Of a stretch of DNA of 64,000 nt, positions 34,851 through 45,747 are shown piece by piece. The DNA comes from Cymbidium sinense. Lineage: Eukaryota; Streptophyta; Magnoliopsida; Asparagales; Orchidaceae. Made by a program: the position numbers and the translations under genes. Where the stretch lies: positions 23,732,148-23,796,147 of the forward strand of contig CM038222.1 of the NCBI GenBank assembly GCA_021442155.1, read 5' to 3'. Position 1 is the first letter of the stretch. Each line of letters begins with the position of its first letter. A model generated the notes under the pieces. That model was given only the letters and a program-made list of their open reading frames with translations, was not told where the DNA came from and made no database searches.

Positions 34851-35555
34851 AATAGCCTAAGTCATTGGTTTTAATTTCATTCAATAAAGAATGGATGTAT
34901 GTCGGGCATGGATCTTCTTCAGTTCCTAAGTTGATTTCCTTGAGCTCATCAATGGTTGACTTGATCTCTTCTTCAAATTTTGGAGGTGCATCTTTGACTT
35001 TAAAATCAACTGGATTATCTGAAGTTTCTAAGCACAGCTCCTCATATGAGTTAATGTGACTTGAAAAGAACCTATCAGATTCCAAATGATTGATGATGAC
35101 TAAGCAATAATCATCATCATCGATTGGACCCATTGTACCGAATCCTAATGTTAGTCTTGATTGAGAGCTTTTGCATTTGTTCTTCCATATTTTTTGAAGT
35201 AGTATGACCTGTGCTTTGACCAAGTATGTGGGATTAACCCTTTCTTTGCTAAATTATGAACACAAGGGAAGTACTAATCAAAAGGTAATTCTATTAAACC
35301 TTTATATGAATCATCCTCAAGTTCTACATCAACTTCTTGACTTGAGGATGATGCTCCCAGAAAGAACCTCTGAGTCTTCACACCTGTGGATGACTTAGGG
35401 GCTTCCTTAACTACCAAACCCTCAGCCTTTTGAGAGGAAAGTGGGGTTAGAGCTAAGGTTCCCAACTGATGCCTAACTATTTCACATATAGACTTTGATA
35501 CACTTATGCTTTGCTTTGGAGCCCAGTCTTCATCGCTATCTAGCTCAAGTGTCAC
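34849..35555 (-). pseudogene. gypsy protease-RT linker region
   Basis: Two minus-strand frames (34849-35223 and 35274-35555). The first contains DAPPKFEEEIKSTIDELKEINLGTEEDPCPTYI, the conserved stretch just before RT in Tat-type elements (ELKEINLGTEEDPRPTFIS). The second is acidic and low in complexity, with no motif I recognise. The frames are joined by a frameshift near 35225-35275. Confidence 0.8.
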
Positions 35556-35810
35556 CTCAGAATCTACTATTGAGAAGAGCTTCCTGGTATGCTAACCATA
35601 TAAGACTAATCCTATGAACTTGATTCTACGTCTATATGGATAGCAGGTGTACTCTTGGTAGTTGGGACATATCTTCTATTTGATGGCCAATAAAAAGGTT
35701 TTCCACCCCTGAGATTGCCTCTGAACTAGCCTCTTCCTTTGCTTGGTGGAGGTCAGGTCATCCTACCCATATGTTCGAATTGTGTAACGAACTATGGGTG
35801 GAATTTAATG

Positions 35811-36206
35811 TTAAGATCCACTTCCTCCTCGAAGTTTATTTTTGCTCCCTTTTATTTTATTTTCCATTTTCTTTTTTGTTTTCTTTTTCTTTTTCTTTTT
35901 ATTCTTTTTTAAACTTGGCCTAAGTTTGCGAGAATAGACATGTTGATTTTGAGGGAGGTAGTAAGCCACATCCTCATATATGTCGACCTCATGAACTGTA
36001 AATGGCTTGAGATCTCCTTTGACACAGTAGACGATCCCACATCTCATAAACTTCATACACTGATGTAGAGAGGATGGAACTATGTTGTTCTCATGTATCC
36101 ATGGTCTCACAAGCAAAGAGTTGAAAGAAGTATTTGAGTATATAATGTGAAACATGGCTTCGATCTTCCAATCATCTATCTCTAAGGGCAACACTATGGA
36201 GTCCAA
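35811..36206 (-). pseudogene. gypsy protease C-terminal part
   Basis: The minus-strand frame begins LDSIVLPLEIDDWKIEAMFHII, then TSFNSLLVRPWIHENNIVPSSLHQCMKF, the C-terminal retropepsin region of Tat/Athila elements (SYNLLLGRPWIH...AVPSTLHQ.lKF; LLGRPW reads LLVRPW). A Lys-rich run near residues 97-115 comes from an AAG/AAA repeat. The 5' boundary of this segment, at about 36210-36240, is where it is cut from the rest of the protease, which lies about 7.4 kb away at 43560-43740. Confidence 0.85.
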
Positions 36207-37180
36207 TGCCTATTGACCTACTTTTGGAGTGCAGATTCAATCTTCTTATCTAAGACTTAGGAGTCTCCTAGACATAAGACTTTAGTCATAAGACACTTCT
36301 AACAAATATGTAAACACTTAACCTAATCCTAAAGACTTAGAAGGGTAAGCATAGGATTAGGTTATGCCTTAGGGATTAGGATAATCCACCTACCCTACAC
36401 CCAAATCCAATCCATGTTCACCTTCTCAAACCAAACCTCAAGTTCAATTCAACATCAAATTCATCCAAATCAAGCCAAATTACAAAACCAAATGATTGAA
36501 GCCATGATCAAATCCAAACATGAAACCCTTCCTAAGCCATATGACCTATCCAATGGACTTAGCCAAATCTTAATCCAAATCAATCCAAAATCAATTGGTT
36601 TTCTCATAATCAATTTATATCTTCAATCATCTTCTAAATATAAATCAAATCTACATTCAAATGATCAAAACTAAATCAAACTAAATCAAATTAAATCAAA
36701 ACCCTTCAGCCATATGACCTATCCCATGGACTTAGCCAAATCATAATCCAAATCAATTCAGACTCAATTGATTTTCTCAAAAATAAATCATATTATCAAT
36801 TATCTTCACAAATTTAAATGAAATATACATTTAAATCATCAAAACTAAATCAAACCAAAACAAAATCCAAACCTAAGCCACATGGCCCAACTCCATGGAC
36901 TTAGCCAAATTCCTTCATTCCAAAACCCAAATTCAATTGATTTTCTAATAAATCAATCATACCTTCAATCATATTCACAAATATAAATGAATTCTATAAT
37001 CATCAAGCCAAACCAAAATCAACTCAAGTAAAACCTACCTTAACCCTCTTGACTTGAAATGTTCAAATGAACCAAAACTCATTTGAACCGCAATTGAATT
37101 TATATATCAATCCCAAATACATATATAAACTCAACTAAATCAAACACCCAAAATCAAGCCAACTAAACCCAATTGGTCCA

Positions 37181-37930
37181 CTTGACCCATAGTGGCTAAT
37201 TTGACCTATTTGAGCCAAGTTCTAATCCTACCCAAATTGGATTGAAATAAGCCGATCAAAACCTCCCATCATGATTGTTGATCACCCTAGGTTGATCAAT
37301 TATCACAAATTGGGTCAAACCAAGTCAACTTGGTCATTTGACCAAGTCAACCCCTTAACCCATATGAACCCAAACTAGCGAAATTACAACCAAGCCAAAT
37401 AAATCAAACCCAATTGGCCCTCTTGACCCAAGTTGACCCAAATTGACCTAAAAGACCAAATTAGGTCAAATAAAAATATAAACCAAATTGATTGCAACCA
37501 ATGGCTCAAGTTCATTCCAAATTGTTTGTTGAACTTGACCAAAGTCATGATTGGACCCATTTGAACTTAATTGATCTACTTAGCCTAAATTGACCTAAAG
37601 GTTCAAGTTGGCCTAAATCCAAATTAATTGAAACCAAATCCTACAAATCATTGTCAACTAAACAAACCAACACCCAACCCGCCAATTTGGCCAATTTGGT
37701 CAAATTGGTCAACTTAATCCATTTGACCCAAATGAATTCAAATGATCAAATTTAAGCCAAACTAAACCAAACCAATTGAACCAAAACATCCCAAATGATC
37801 ATATGAACTTGACCCAACCCTTGGTTTGACCTGTTTGACCAATTGGTCAACTTGACCAAACTTAATTTGACCTAAATCAATCAAATTAAGCCAAACTAAC
37901 CAAATCAACTCCAATTGACTTGAAGTTTGG
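37181..37930. repeat. Dense TTGACC/GGTCAA (W-box core-like) motif cluster
   Basis: Roughly twenty TTGAC cores on the two strands occur within about 750 bp, mostly as TTGACC or GGTCAA (for example at 37182, 37201, the 37420s, and four within 37800-37860), set in a CAAATTG/AACC background. This far exceeds a random expectation of about one to two. It may be a degenerate short tandem repeat. TTGAC(C/T) is the core bound by WRKY factors, so regulatory activity is conceivable but unproven. Confidence 0.6.
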
Positions 37931-38089
37931 GCTAACCCACTCTTATTTCATTTCAAATCAAATCCAATGCCAAATGATAATTCTACCCTTGGGTCAAGGG
38001 CATCACATGAGACAAATCACCCATGTAAGTGGTCATTTCCATTCCTTGGCCACTTGGTACTCTCCCAATGGTCCACTAGGACCTACCCA

Positions 38090-39170
38090 ACCTAACACAA
38101 GAGGGGTGGTTGGGTGACCATGAAATTCACCCTCCCCATTGGAGCATTTGAAACCCTTAGGACACCATGATTCCTCCTTGGCACCACCTCCACACCTTCA
38201 ACCAACCAAGCCAACTCACCTCCTCCCGCCACCCACGACTCCCAGATGGTGGGACGACCCTTGAAGCAAACCCGATCCACCGTCATCAAGATGAAGGGGG
38301 GTATACACCCTCATTTCCTCAAACACACACACAAAATCATTCAGAGCCCTAGCTACCAAGGGAGCTAGAGCCATTCCTTAAGCTCCAAAAATCATTCCTC
38401 AATTGATAAATGCCATTCTTGTTAATCCCAGAATAAGACACTCCCATTTTTGACCTAGCTTCCCCATTTCTCCATCAAACTCAAATTAACATTGCACACA
38501 CCTTCCCTAGGCCTCATCGAGAAAAAATGAATCATCTCCCAAGCTTCCCAAGCATCAAAGGTGGGACTTGATCAAAGTTGAGCTCCAAATTGTCAGTTCA
38601 TGGCCTTCTGAGTGAACATCAAGGAATTGATCCAATTGCTAGTCAAAAGGGCTTCATCTCCACTAGATGAAGCTTCCTCAATCATTTGAGCCACCGATCT
38701 TGAGCTCCGGTGAGGTATGCTTCCAAAATTGATCCTTAAGAAAAAATGGGTTGGAGCTTTTTGAAGAAAACTTGCATCTCATGTGATCTTAACCATTGGA
38801 TCCCCTCTGATCAATGTCGTGGAGGTGTGGGATTTTTTTGGAGTTGAATTGAGCTTGGGTAAGCTCATATCAAGTGAGCAATGGAAGACGAGCTCCATTC
38901 TCCCACACTTATGTGACATTAGATCACGTACCATCTATTCTGCGTGATCGGAATGGACGGTCATGATAAGATCCACTAGATCGATCTGATTTAATCTTAT
39001 TAAGCTGTGGGATTAATTATAGCCATTCGATCTTAGATTAGATTGTGGATGAGAAAGCATGTCCATCGCCACCATGTAGGCACAGAGTCAGATAAGTTTT
39101 AAGTAGCCAATCCCTCAACACCATGTGGAAAGCTCACCGTATCAGCATGCCACATGGCGCCAACATGATT
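38090..39170. other. GC-richer LTR-like noncoding block
   Basis: Unique sequence, more GC-rich than its surroundings, with promoter-like words such as CACATGGCGCC near 39150. Short proline-rich or shadow frames at 38092-38352 on both strands have no recognised motif. It resembles U3/R material of a plant LTR element in style only. No gene is supported. Confidence 0.35.
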
Positions 39171-40504
39171 AGGCTTTAATCATGCTTAATTAATCATTTT
39201 TAATGGCTAAAACTTCTAAAATCATAAAAATCATAGAAAATAAAAAATGCAAATAAATACTCATTTTAAAGGTATTTCAAGGAGAATCAATTAAAAATGA
39301 TCTTACCTAATTTTGAATAGTAATTAAGGTTTAAATGCAAAATTAATTAGCTTAATTACTCTTAATTACTAGAGCAATTAATCCCAAATTTTTATGGGTT
39401 AATTTAATGGGATGACCTCTACTCCCATGATTTTCTTTGGATTTATTGCTCACTTAGTTAGAAAAATTGACTAATTAACTCTTAACTACTCTTTTAAGTT
39501 AATTAATGATTAATTAATCTCATGAATAGTAATAAATTGGTTAATTAAGTTTAATAATCATTGTTCAACAGTAAGTGAACTAAGGAATAGGGATGGGACC
39601 CCTTTCCTAAGTTCATTTCATTTTTTAAAATGAAATTAATTAAGATTTAACCAATTAATTAAATCACTTAATCAAATTGAAATCATAATCACATGGACCT
39701 TAATTAATTAAATCATGGGGTAGATCTTTGGGTGTTTAATAACCTAAAGGCATTTAATAAATTATGGTTAGTCCACATGTGTGGGAAAACCATAATAGTA
39801 ATTAATTAAGTCCTTAATCTAATTAACTAATAATCATGAATTGCATTTGGCCCATTTTATTTCTAGGATCATTGCAAGTTTATTTTCCATGCATATCATG
39901 TTGGCTCATAATTATTTAGTTAATTACTTTTAGGTGACATAGGTAAGGGTAATTAATTCATCTAATTAAGGGTTCAACTTAATTAACCCATAAAATCAAA
40001 TTAATTACATTTACTTAAATTAAATCAAATCACTAATGTGGGGATGGGTTTAAAATAGCAAGTGATGATTTGTTTTCTCCTCTTTAAATCAAATCAAATC
40101 TAAAACTTAATTAATAAAGAAGCTTTGGTTTGCATTAAATAATCTTATTTGATTTGATTGTCCTTAAGAACTAGTTTGGTTGAATGAATCACATGCTTAT
40201 ATTTCATTATCCTTTTTCCAATCATGTTAGATTTGGTATGTCATTTCAATTCATGCATCCATATTTTCAAAATCAAGTAAAATAAAATGTATTTCCTTTA
40301 TGTAAGCTTGCATGTGTTGATTTAATTTAATATATGTGTGGCTATTATCACTATTAAATCCAAATGTATTTTTCAAAAGCTTATAAATGAATAATTATAT
40401 TTGTTAATGCTTAGTTATAAATACATAAGAATTGCATGTGCTTAAAGCTTAAGTGTATGAATGTTGAGTTATCTTTCCTCTATTCAAGTGTTGATTTATA
40501 TAAG

Positions 40505-41165
40505 ATTGAATGGTAATGGGTATATAGCCTAGACATCCCGGGAATATGAGGCTTTAGCTAGTGCCATGGAGGCCATTTGATTACCTCACTTCCCTGGTTT
40601 ATCAACAGTACGTACCCATTTGATGTCATTCTTATGTATTTCAGCATTAGAATTTGGATAGAGCTTTAATTCATATATATATAATATTATATAAAAAATA
40701 TACAATCTTTGCATGGTTTTCTTTCCCTCATTTATGTATACATCCATGTGTGTCCAAGAAAAGCAAGTATATATGACATCCAGGAATATAAGGCTTTAGT
40801 TAGCCCCAAGGAGGTCATTTGATTACCTCACTTCTGTGGTTTAACAAAGACATGTACTTGATTATATCTTTGTACATGTGTCATTAGTAAATGAAAATTC
40901 CATTTGACATTAAAATTGCATGCATTCATAATTGACTAAGTGGTTAAATTAATTAGCCATATGATTTGGAGCTTACTTCATATGTTCATGTATACAAATT
41001 TACATATGTTTGAATGCAAATGGGTATATAAGTTGGACATCCCGAGAATATGAGGCTTTAGCTAGCTCAAGGAGGTCATTTGATTAGCTCACTTCCCACG
41101 GTTTAATAATGGCACATGTCTATTTAATTTCATTCTTATGTCCTTTTTGTATAAGAATTTGGATA
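40505..41165 (+). repeat. Three tandem ~250-bp repeats
   Basis: The block GACATCCCGGGAATATGAGG, then CTTTAGCTAG, GGAGG(C/T)CATTTGATTACCTCACTTCC, GGTTTA and a pyrimidine-rich tail ending GAATTTGGATA(G/A)AG recurs with GACAT at 40532, 40775 and 41036. Spacings are 243 and 261 bp. The third copy resembles the first more than the second (both end with GAATTTGGATA...). Noncoding. Confidence 0.85.
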
Positions 41166-41858
41166 AAGTTTTAAATTAATATGTTTAAATAATTTAATCA
41201 AATATAATATAAATTCAAAACATACACATACATTCATGATTTAACTGTGCTAAAATATGTTGCATGTATAGATACACTTAGGATTAATTAAATCATTTAA
41301 TAAGATCACTAAAGAGAACTAAATCAAATTAATATACTTTAGAAAGTGACTTAAGGTAGGGATGAAAGAGGGCAATCCTCTTTTCCTCTCTTTATAACAC
41401 TTAGTTGCTAAGTGTAATCAAATGAAATAAAAGAAAACACAAATTAAAATTCTCAAATCAATTAAACTACTTCAAGTGAAATCAACCTTTCATGTTAAAT
41501 TGAATCTTTATACACTTAGAAAATACAATAGTAATGCCTAAGAAGACTTACCACACAAGCCTTAATACACACATTAGAATTAAGTCACCACTTATAGCTC
41601 TAAGTTAGGATGGTGTATGATGTGATATATATTTTGTTTTATGATGTGTTGTTTTAGATTGAATGTTAGGGTGTATGCTTCGTAGACTGGATGATAGGCC
41701 AATTTTAGCCTAATCATGTTTTTTGCAGGGCATAATGCTTAAGAGTTTCTTAAAAATAAATGTGAGTGCTCTTTTTGTAGGTTGCTTAAATCCTTAAGCA
41801 TAATCCAAGTTAGGACACGTGGGCTTAGTTACCCATGTCTAGGGTGTTAAGTCCAAAT

Positions 41859-41866
41859 TATAAATA
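41859..41866 (+). promoter_or_regulatory. TATAAATA box in LTR-like sequence
   Basis: TATAAATA follows a short GC-mixed stretch (CACGTGGGCTTAG near 41817) and precedes an AT-rich region with later CTCTCTTAGGGTTG-type leader-like sequence near 42185. This is the arrangement of a plant LTR promoter, but without a matching LTR the assignment is weak. Confidence 0.3.
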
Positions 41867-43560
41867 CAACTACTTCGGATTATATTTATATTTAGCTAAC
41901 CTCTGTTTTGAAGGTGTAGTTAGATTTACTTTCCCACATAAATGTAATTTTTGCAATAGGATATAGGATTAGTGCTATGAGGGATTAGGATGAGCATTGG
42001 ATAGAAGGCTTTATCCTAGGGTACCCTATGATGCCTTTAAAGTAAGCACCATCCAAATTAAAGAAGGAACCAAATCAGAAATGGAGATATGAAGAAAGAA
42101 GACCCCATAGAATTTAATACAATTATAATTATTCTTTCATATTCCAGGTTGTATAAGGGTAGAGCTTTTACCCATCTTTTCTCTCTTAGGGTTGTACGTG
42201 GTCGACCACCAACCTTTTATTCTTTTATGATAGTTTATATAATTGTTTGATGTTATGTTTACATTATGCATTAGGATGGCATGCTTTTGATAGTTACTTA
42301 AATGATTGATGCTTTTAAGTGTGGCTTGGATACGATTAGGATCTTAGGTAAAAATAACTTTCTACCCAACTAATCACTCATAACTAAATTTTAAACAACT
42401 CATAACCTCATCATAAAGCCAAGACATAAATAAGATAATTAAAGATTTTGCAACCCCTTAGTTGTATGGTTGTATGTTTCACATCATGCATGCATATTCT
42501 TTCTCTCTTGAACATGAAGGATCTCCATCCTTGATAAAGGAATGCTTGACTTGTGAGGGCATCCCTTGTGGTGGAGAACACCTTCTTCTAGTTTATTTGA
42601 CCCATAACCTATTTCATCATGCATTTAGGCATAATAAATCCTAAAGCCTCTATCAAAATGATGTGTCTATAATGAAATAAAATTTGAAAAGATTTTGCAT
42701 CTATAGATTAAGTCATATGCCATACCACTCATGCTCTAGTCTCTTAGGAAGTGTGTTTAGGACTTTAGTCCCTTTCTAATTAAATAACTACCCTAGCTAT
42801 CTTGCAGTTCATAAGATTGGATTATATGGTTTTAAAATTGTAGGAGGAGATAGCTGGTGACCACTTCAGGTTGTTATAACTCCAGAAGTTGGACAATTTA
42901 TTCTCTCTTATGGAAGTTACCCTTATGTCCACCTATCGCTTAGATTTAGGTCATGCTTTAGCTCGTACTAAAGCTCCATAGATTTAGGATCTCGTGGTAG
43001 CTATTTCTTTCGGGCTACTAGCATAAATCCTCATCTCTTAGGTATTTCCACAACCTTGTGTTGGTGGATTACAAGCCAATAATCTAATTAAATTTCAACT
43101 CAAAACATATAAATCTCTCAACTTCAAAATTATAAAGCCTAATCATAGATTGGAATGCTCGCTAGGCTTTCTAATATCATGAATTTCCTACTTATTTTGG
43201 ATTCCAAAATAAGTCTTCTCCTTAAACTTTCCCAATTGATTTTCCAAATATATCCAATCCTTTGATAGTCTAACCTTGAAATCTTTTTAGATGATAATTG
43301 TCTACTTTGATCGAGAGTATTCTTAAGAAATTTCATTTCTTAAGATATAATTAAATGGGCTTGCCTCCATAGAGAACTTAAGAACACGGTTTAATATAAA
43401 CCCTACTTTATTCATTCATGTAAAGTGGTAGAAAAATCTAGTACATTCATAGACCCATCATGCGAGGAGTCCTTATTACATGATTAGGTCTATTATGAGG
43501 CTGATGTTTATCTTTTGAGATAGTACATCATACCTCAATGTTATGATCACCTCAAAAAAT

Positions 43561-44032
43561 TACCCCACTATGATCATGGTGTCCCCAACCCCCCCAAATA
43601 CAAAATAAACACCATAAAGCCCTCCATTGTTCATTGAATCCTCTAACATCATCCTTTCTTTTTGGGTTTGGTGATGTTGATCTTCAAGTAGGCAAGGGTT
43701 CTTAGACTCATAATGTTGATTAATACACGGGTCAGCAAAACTACGGATACTTTGTATCACATCCACTATAATATAAGAGGCGGTTGTGCTCGGTCATCCC
43801 AAGTAAGTCTTCATCATTGAATGTAATTCTAAGATGTCCTTGAGTGGCATGCCTCCTCTTTAGTGGAGATCAATAAGCATATCTCTAGATCAAGTAAGGC
43901 CTTGATTAGAGATTCCCTCATCTCTTTGGATAAGATAAGGGCATTGCATATGCTTAACTTAGCTAAAAACTTTCTAAGGTGAGCTAGGACATTGTAATCA
44001 ACTCTAGCTTGGTCCTCCACAAGCATATCCAT
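43561..44032 (-). pseudogene. gypsy pre-protease region and protease active-site remnant
   Basis: Segment 43829-44032 (minus) carries VDYNVLAHLRKFLAKLSICNALILSKEMRESLIKAL, the conserved stretch ahead of the protease in Tat-type elements. A shift then leads to HLRITFNDEDLLGMTEHNRLLYYSG (about 43765-43835). Next comes ADPC in one frame and INIMSLRTLAYLKINITKPKKK in the other (about 43650-43735), where the family has DPGSSINIM. The active-site Asp-Pro-Gly is therefore broken by a small deletion. The next block, GFNEQWRAL (about 43595-43640), is the last before the insertion. Confidence 0.8.
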
Positions 44033-45747
44033 GGGTAGAGCATTTTATGGAGGAGCTATCTGCTCACTGGAACCAATGACTTGCTTACCCTTATCCTGAG
44101 GTGTTACCATAGAAGGTAGAACATTTCCATTACATAAGTTGACTTCAATGACTTCTTGGAATGATGAGCTTGTGAAAACTTCTACCTTCTCATCAGGCAT
44201 ACCTATAGCTTTTCTTATGGGATCCTCAGTGTCAATTGACTCCAAGTCAATCTCAAGAGGTGAACTGATTGATTAGAAGGATAGTCGACTGAATCAAAAA
44301 AAAGAAAGGATTGGAACTATTAGAACTATTATTTTAATTTAGACTCAGAGAGGTTTCAATAAGAATAAAATCAAGAGTACTAGAAGTTGACAATATATAA
44401 GTAGAATGAGCTTTCCTCATTAATTTCTTTTTGGGTGGAGGTACATGATAGAAATCAAATAAAGTAAGCGGAGTAAGGGATTTAATGCCTTTATCAGCAG
44501 ATACTATGCTCCTACCAGTAGAAGAGGAGCTAGTAGAAGAGGTGGTAGTATAACGTGGAGAGAATGTGGATTCGATGGTGGCTATGCTCTTGGACTATCA
44601 GAGCAAGTATGGTGAGTTCTTTGCTCTTTGGGATGTCACCTTCCCGTCCTTTACAACTAGCAAACCTTCCTTGGTGTTGGAGGTTTGAGCTACTTGATGC
44701 ACAGGAAAGCTTCTTGATCTTAAAATGATCTTCTTAGAGGTTCAGGATAGGAAGATATCCTAAACTTCTTTGGTCTTAAGAGGATTGCAAGTATCCCCAA
44801 GGATTACTCTAACATAATGGATGGTTGCTCTAATAAGTATTCCTTAGGGATAACTATGGCACTCAACTTGTAGCTACACTCAAGCTAGTCAGAAAGTGAT
44901 ACAATCCAAGACCTAACATGCGTGGTAGGGCAATATCTAAGATCATCAGCTCTTGCCCACTTCCTTTCTTAGGTTGTGAAAGTCAAGTATCTTTAAGAGA
45001 TTCTTAAATATTTTTATAACTACCTCCCTCTTGAATGAATATGGCTTATTCAATCTATCGACATCAGTAGGTGGAAAGTAGCTACCTAGTGATCGATATG
45101 ATTACCACTGCTGGGTAGGCTATTGAGGTGGTGGAAATGGTCGTTGTGATGGCTGCGATGGTTGGTATGATGTCTAAGGTGGTGGAAGAGGTGGTGTCAA
45201 AGGAGGCTGCAGAGCTCGTAGTCTCTATTGAACTCGGCAGCTTCCCTGTCCCTAAACAACTGCTAGATTCTTCTCAAACATCTTTACTTGGACCTAGATG
45301 ATTGGTGGAAAACTATTTGGCTTTCTCTTGTAGGCTAGCCACCTTGTTGATTAATTTCTCAAATGTTATGATGGTAAAGCCCAAGAATGAAGGTGGTGAC
45401 CATGGATATTCTTGAGAAGAATCTCAATGGCATGGGATAGCTATAGTTTGCATTTCATGCTGCACACGAGAATATAATCAACAAGGGACTCGTTGAGTTT
45501 GTTTCTCTCTATAATTCCTCTGGTCACCCTCTGAGCTCTAGCAACCCTCTTGATGAAGAGGTGCTCCAACTTAGCAAAAGTCTTCACTGAAATGTTGGGT
45601 AGTTTGGCATACCAATCAAATGATACTAGATTCTTGCGAAAGGCGGAAGAGGAGTGTGTTGCCCCAGGTGTTGCAATAGGCTCTAAGTGTGCAATGTGTT
45701 TGTGGCTTCAATGCCATCAAAGATCTTGAAGGATGGTGGCACAAAAT
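44033..45747 (-). pseudogene. gypsy gag remnant
   Basis: The minus strand starts at the array boundary with FVPPSFKIFDGIEATNTLHT, matching the Gag start (P.F..FDG...P..HL). After a frameshift it reads VSFDWYAKLPNISVKTFAKLEHLFIKRVA, then LNESLVDYI, then MKCK, then AIEILLKNIHG, which is the retrotransposon Gag core. A proline-rich stretch (QPPLTPPLPPP, about 45170-45215) follows. Segment 44045-44245 is an acidic linker of unknown role. Stops are frequent. Confidence 0.75.

Larger units (their letters stand above)
36240..43560. mobile_element. ~7.3-kb noncoding insertion splitting the gypsy protease (probable LARD-like or solo-LTR material)
   Basis: No protein domain is seen in either strand. 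The base composition and motif style change in blocks: C/A-rich with dense TTGACC motifs (36410-37930), more GC-rich with CACATGGCGCC-type sequence (38090-39170), TTAATTAA-rich (39180-40150), ~250-bp tandem repeats (40505-41165), then a TATA-containing LTR-like part (41600-42230) and unclassified sequence to 43560. Long noncoding blocks of this kind are usual for non-autonomous LTR retrotransposons or for long LTRs. I could not find matching terminal direct repeats, so the exact ends and type are unresolved. Confidence 0.45.
31641..45747 (-). mobile_element. Decayed Tat-lineage Ty3/gypsy retrotransposon with nested insertion
   Basis: Minus-strand domain order is gag (about 45745-44050), pre-protease and protease start (44032-43560), insertion (about 43560-36240), protease end (36206-35811), linker (35555-34849), RT (about 34850-34050), first RNase H (34193-33612), second RNase H (33515-33213), then integrase (about 33150-31727). 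A second RNase H domain (WEMYIDGASS) between RT-RNase H and integrase is characteristic of Tat elements. Gag begins right at the array boundary, so the 5' LTR and leader are missing. Active-site changes and many frameshifts and stops show a dead copy. Confidence 0.85.

Noticed and set aside
35860..35910. Lys-rich run as a nuclear localisation signal
   Set aside because: Produced by a TTTTTC/TTTTC microrepeat on the + strand inside the decayed gypsy frame; no independent support.
37181..37930. CRISPR-like array
   Set aside because: Repeats are 6-10 bases with irregular spacing, and the genome is a plant nuclear one.
38092..38352. Overlapping short frames on both strands with Pro/His- or Trp/Gly-rich products
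   Set aside because: No family match, within noncoding insertion DNA, with both strands open by composition.
42462..42644. 60-codon + strand frame
   Set aside because: Isolated, short, no recognised motif, within the unclassified insertion.
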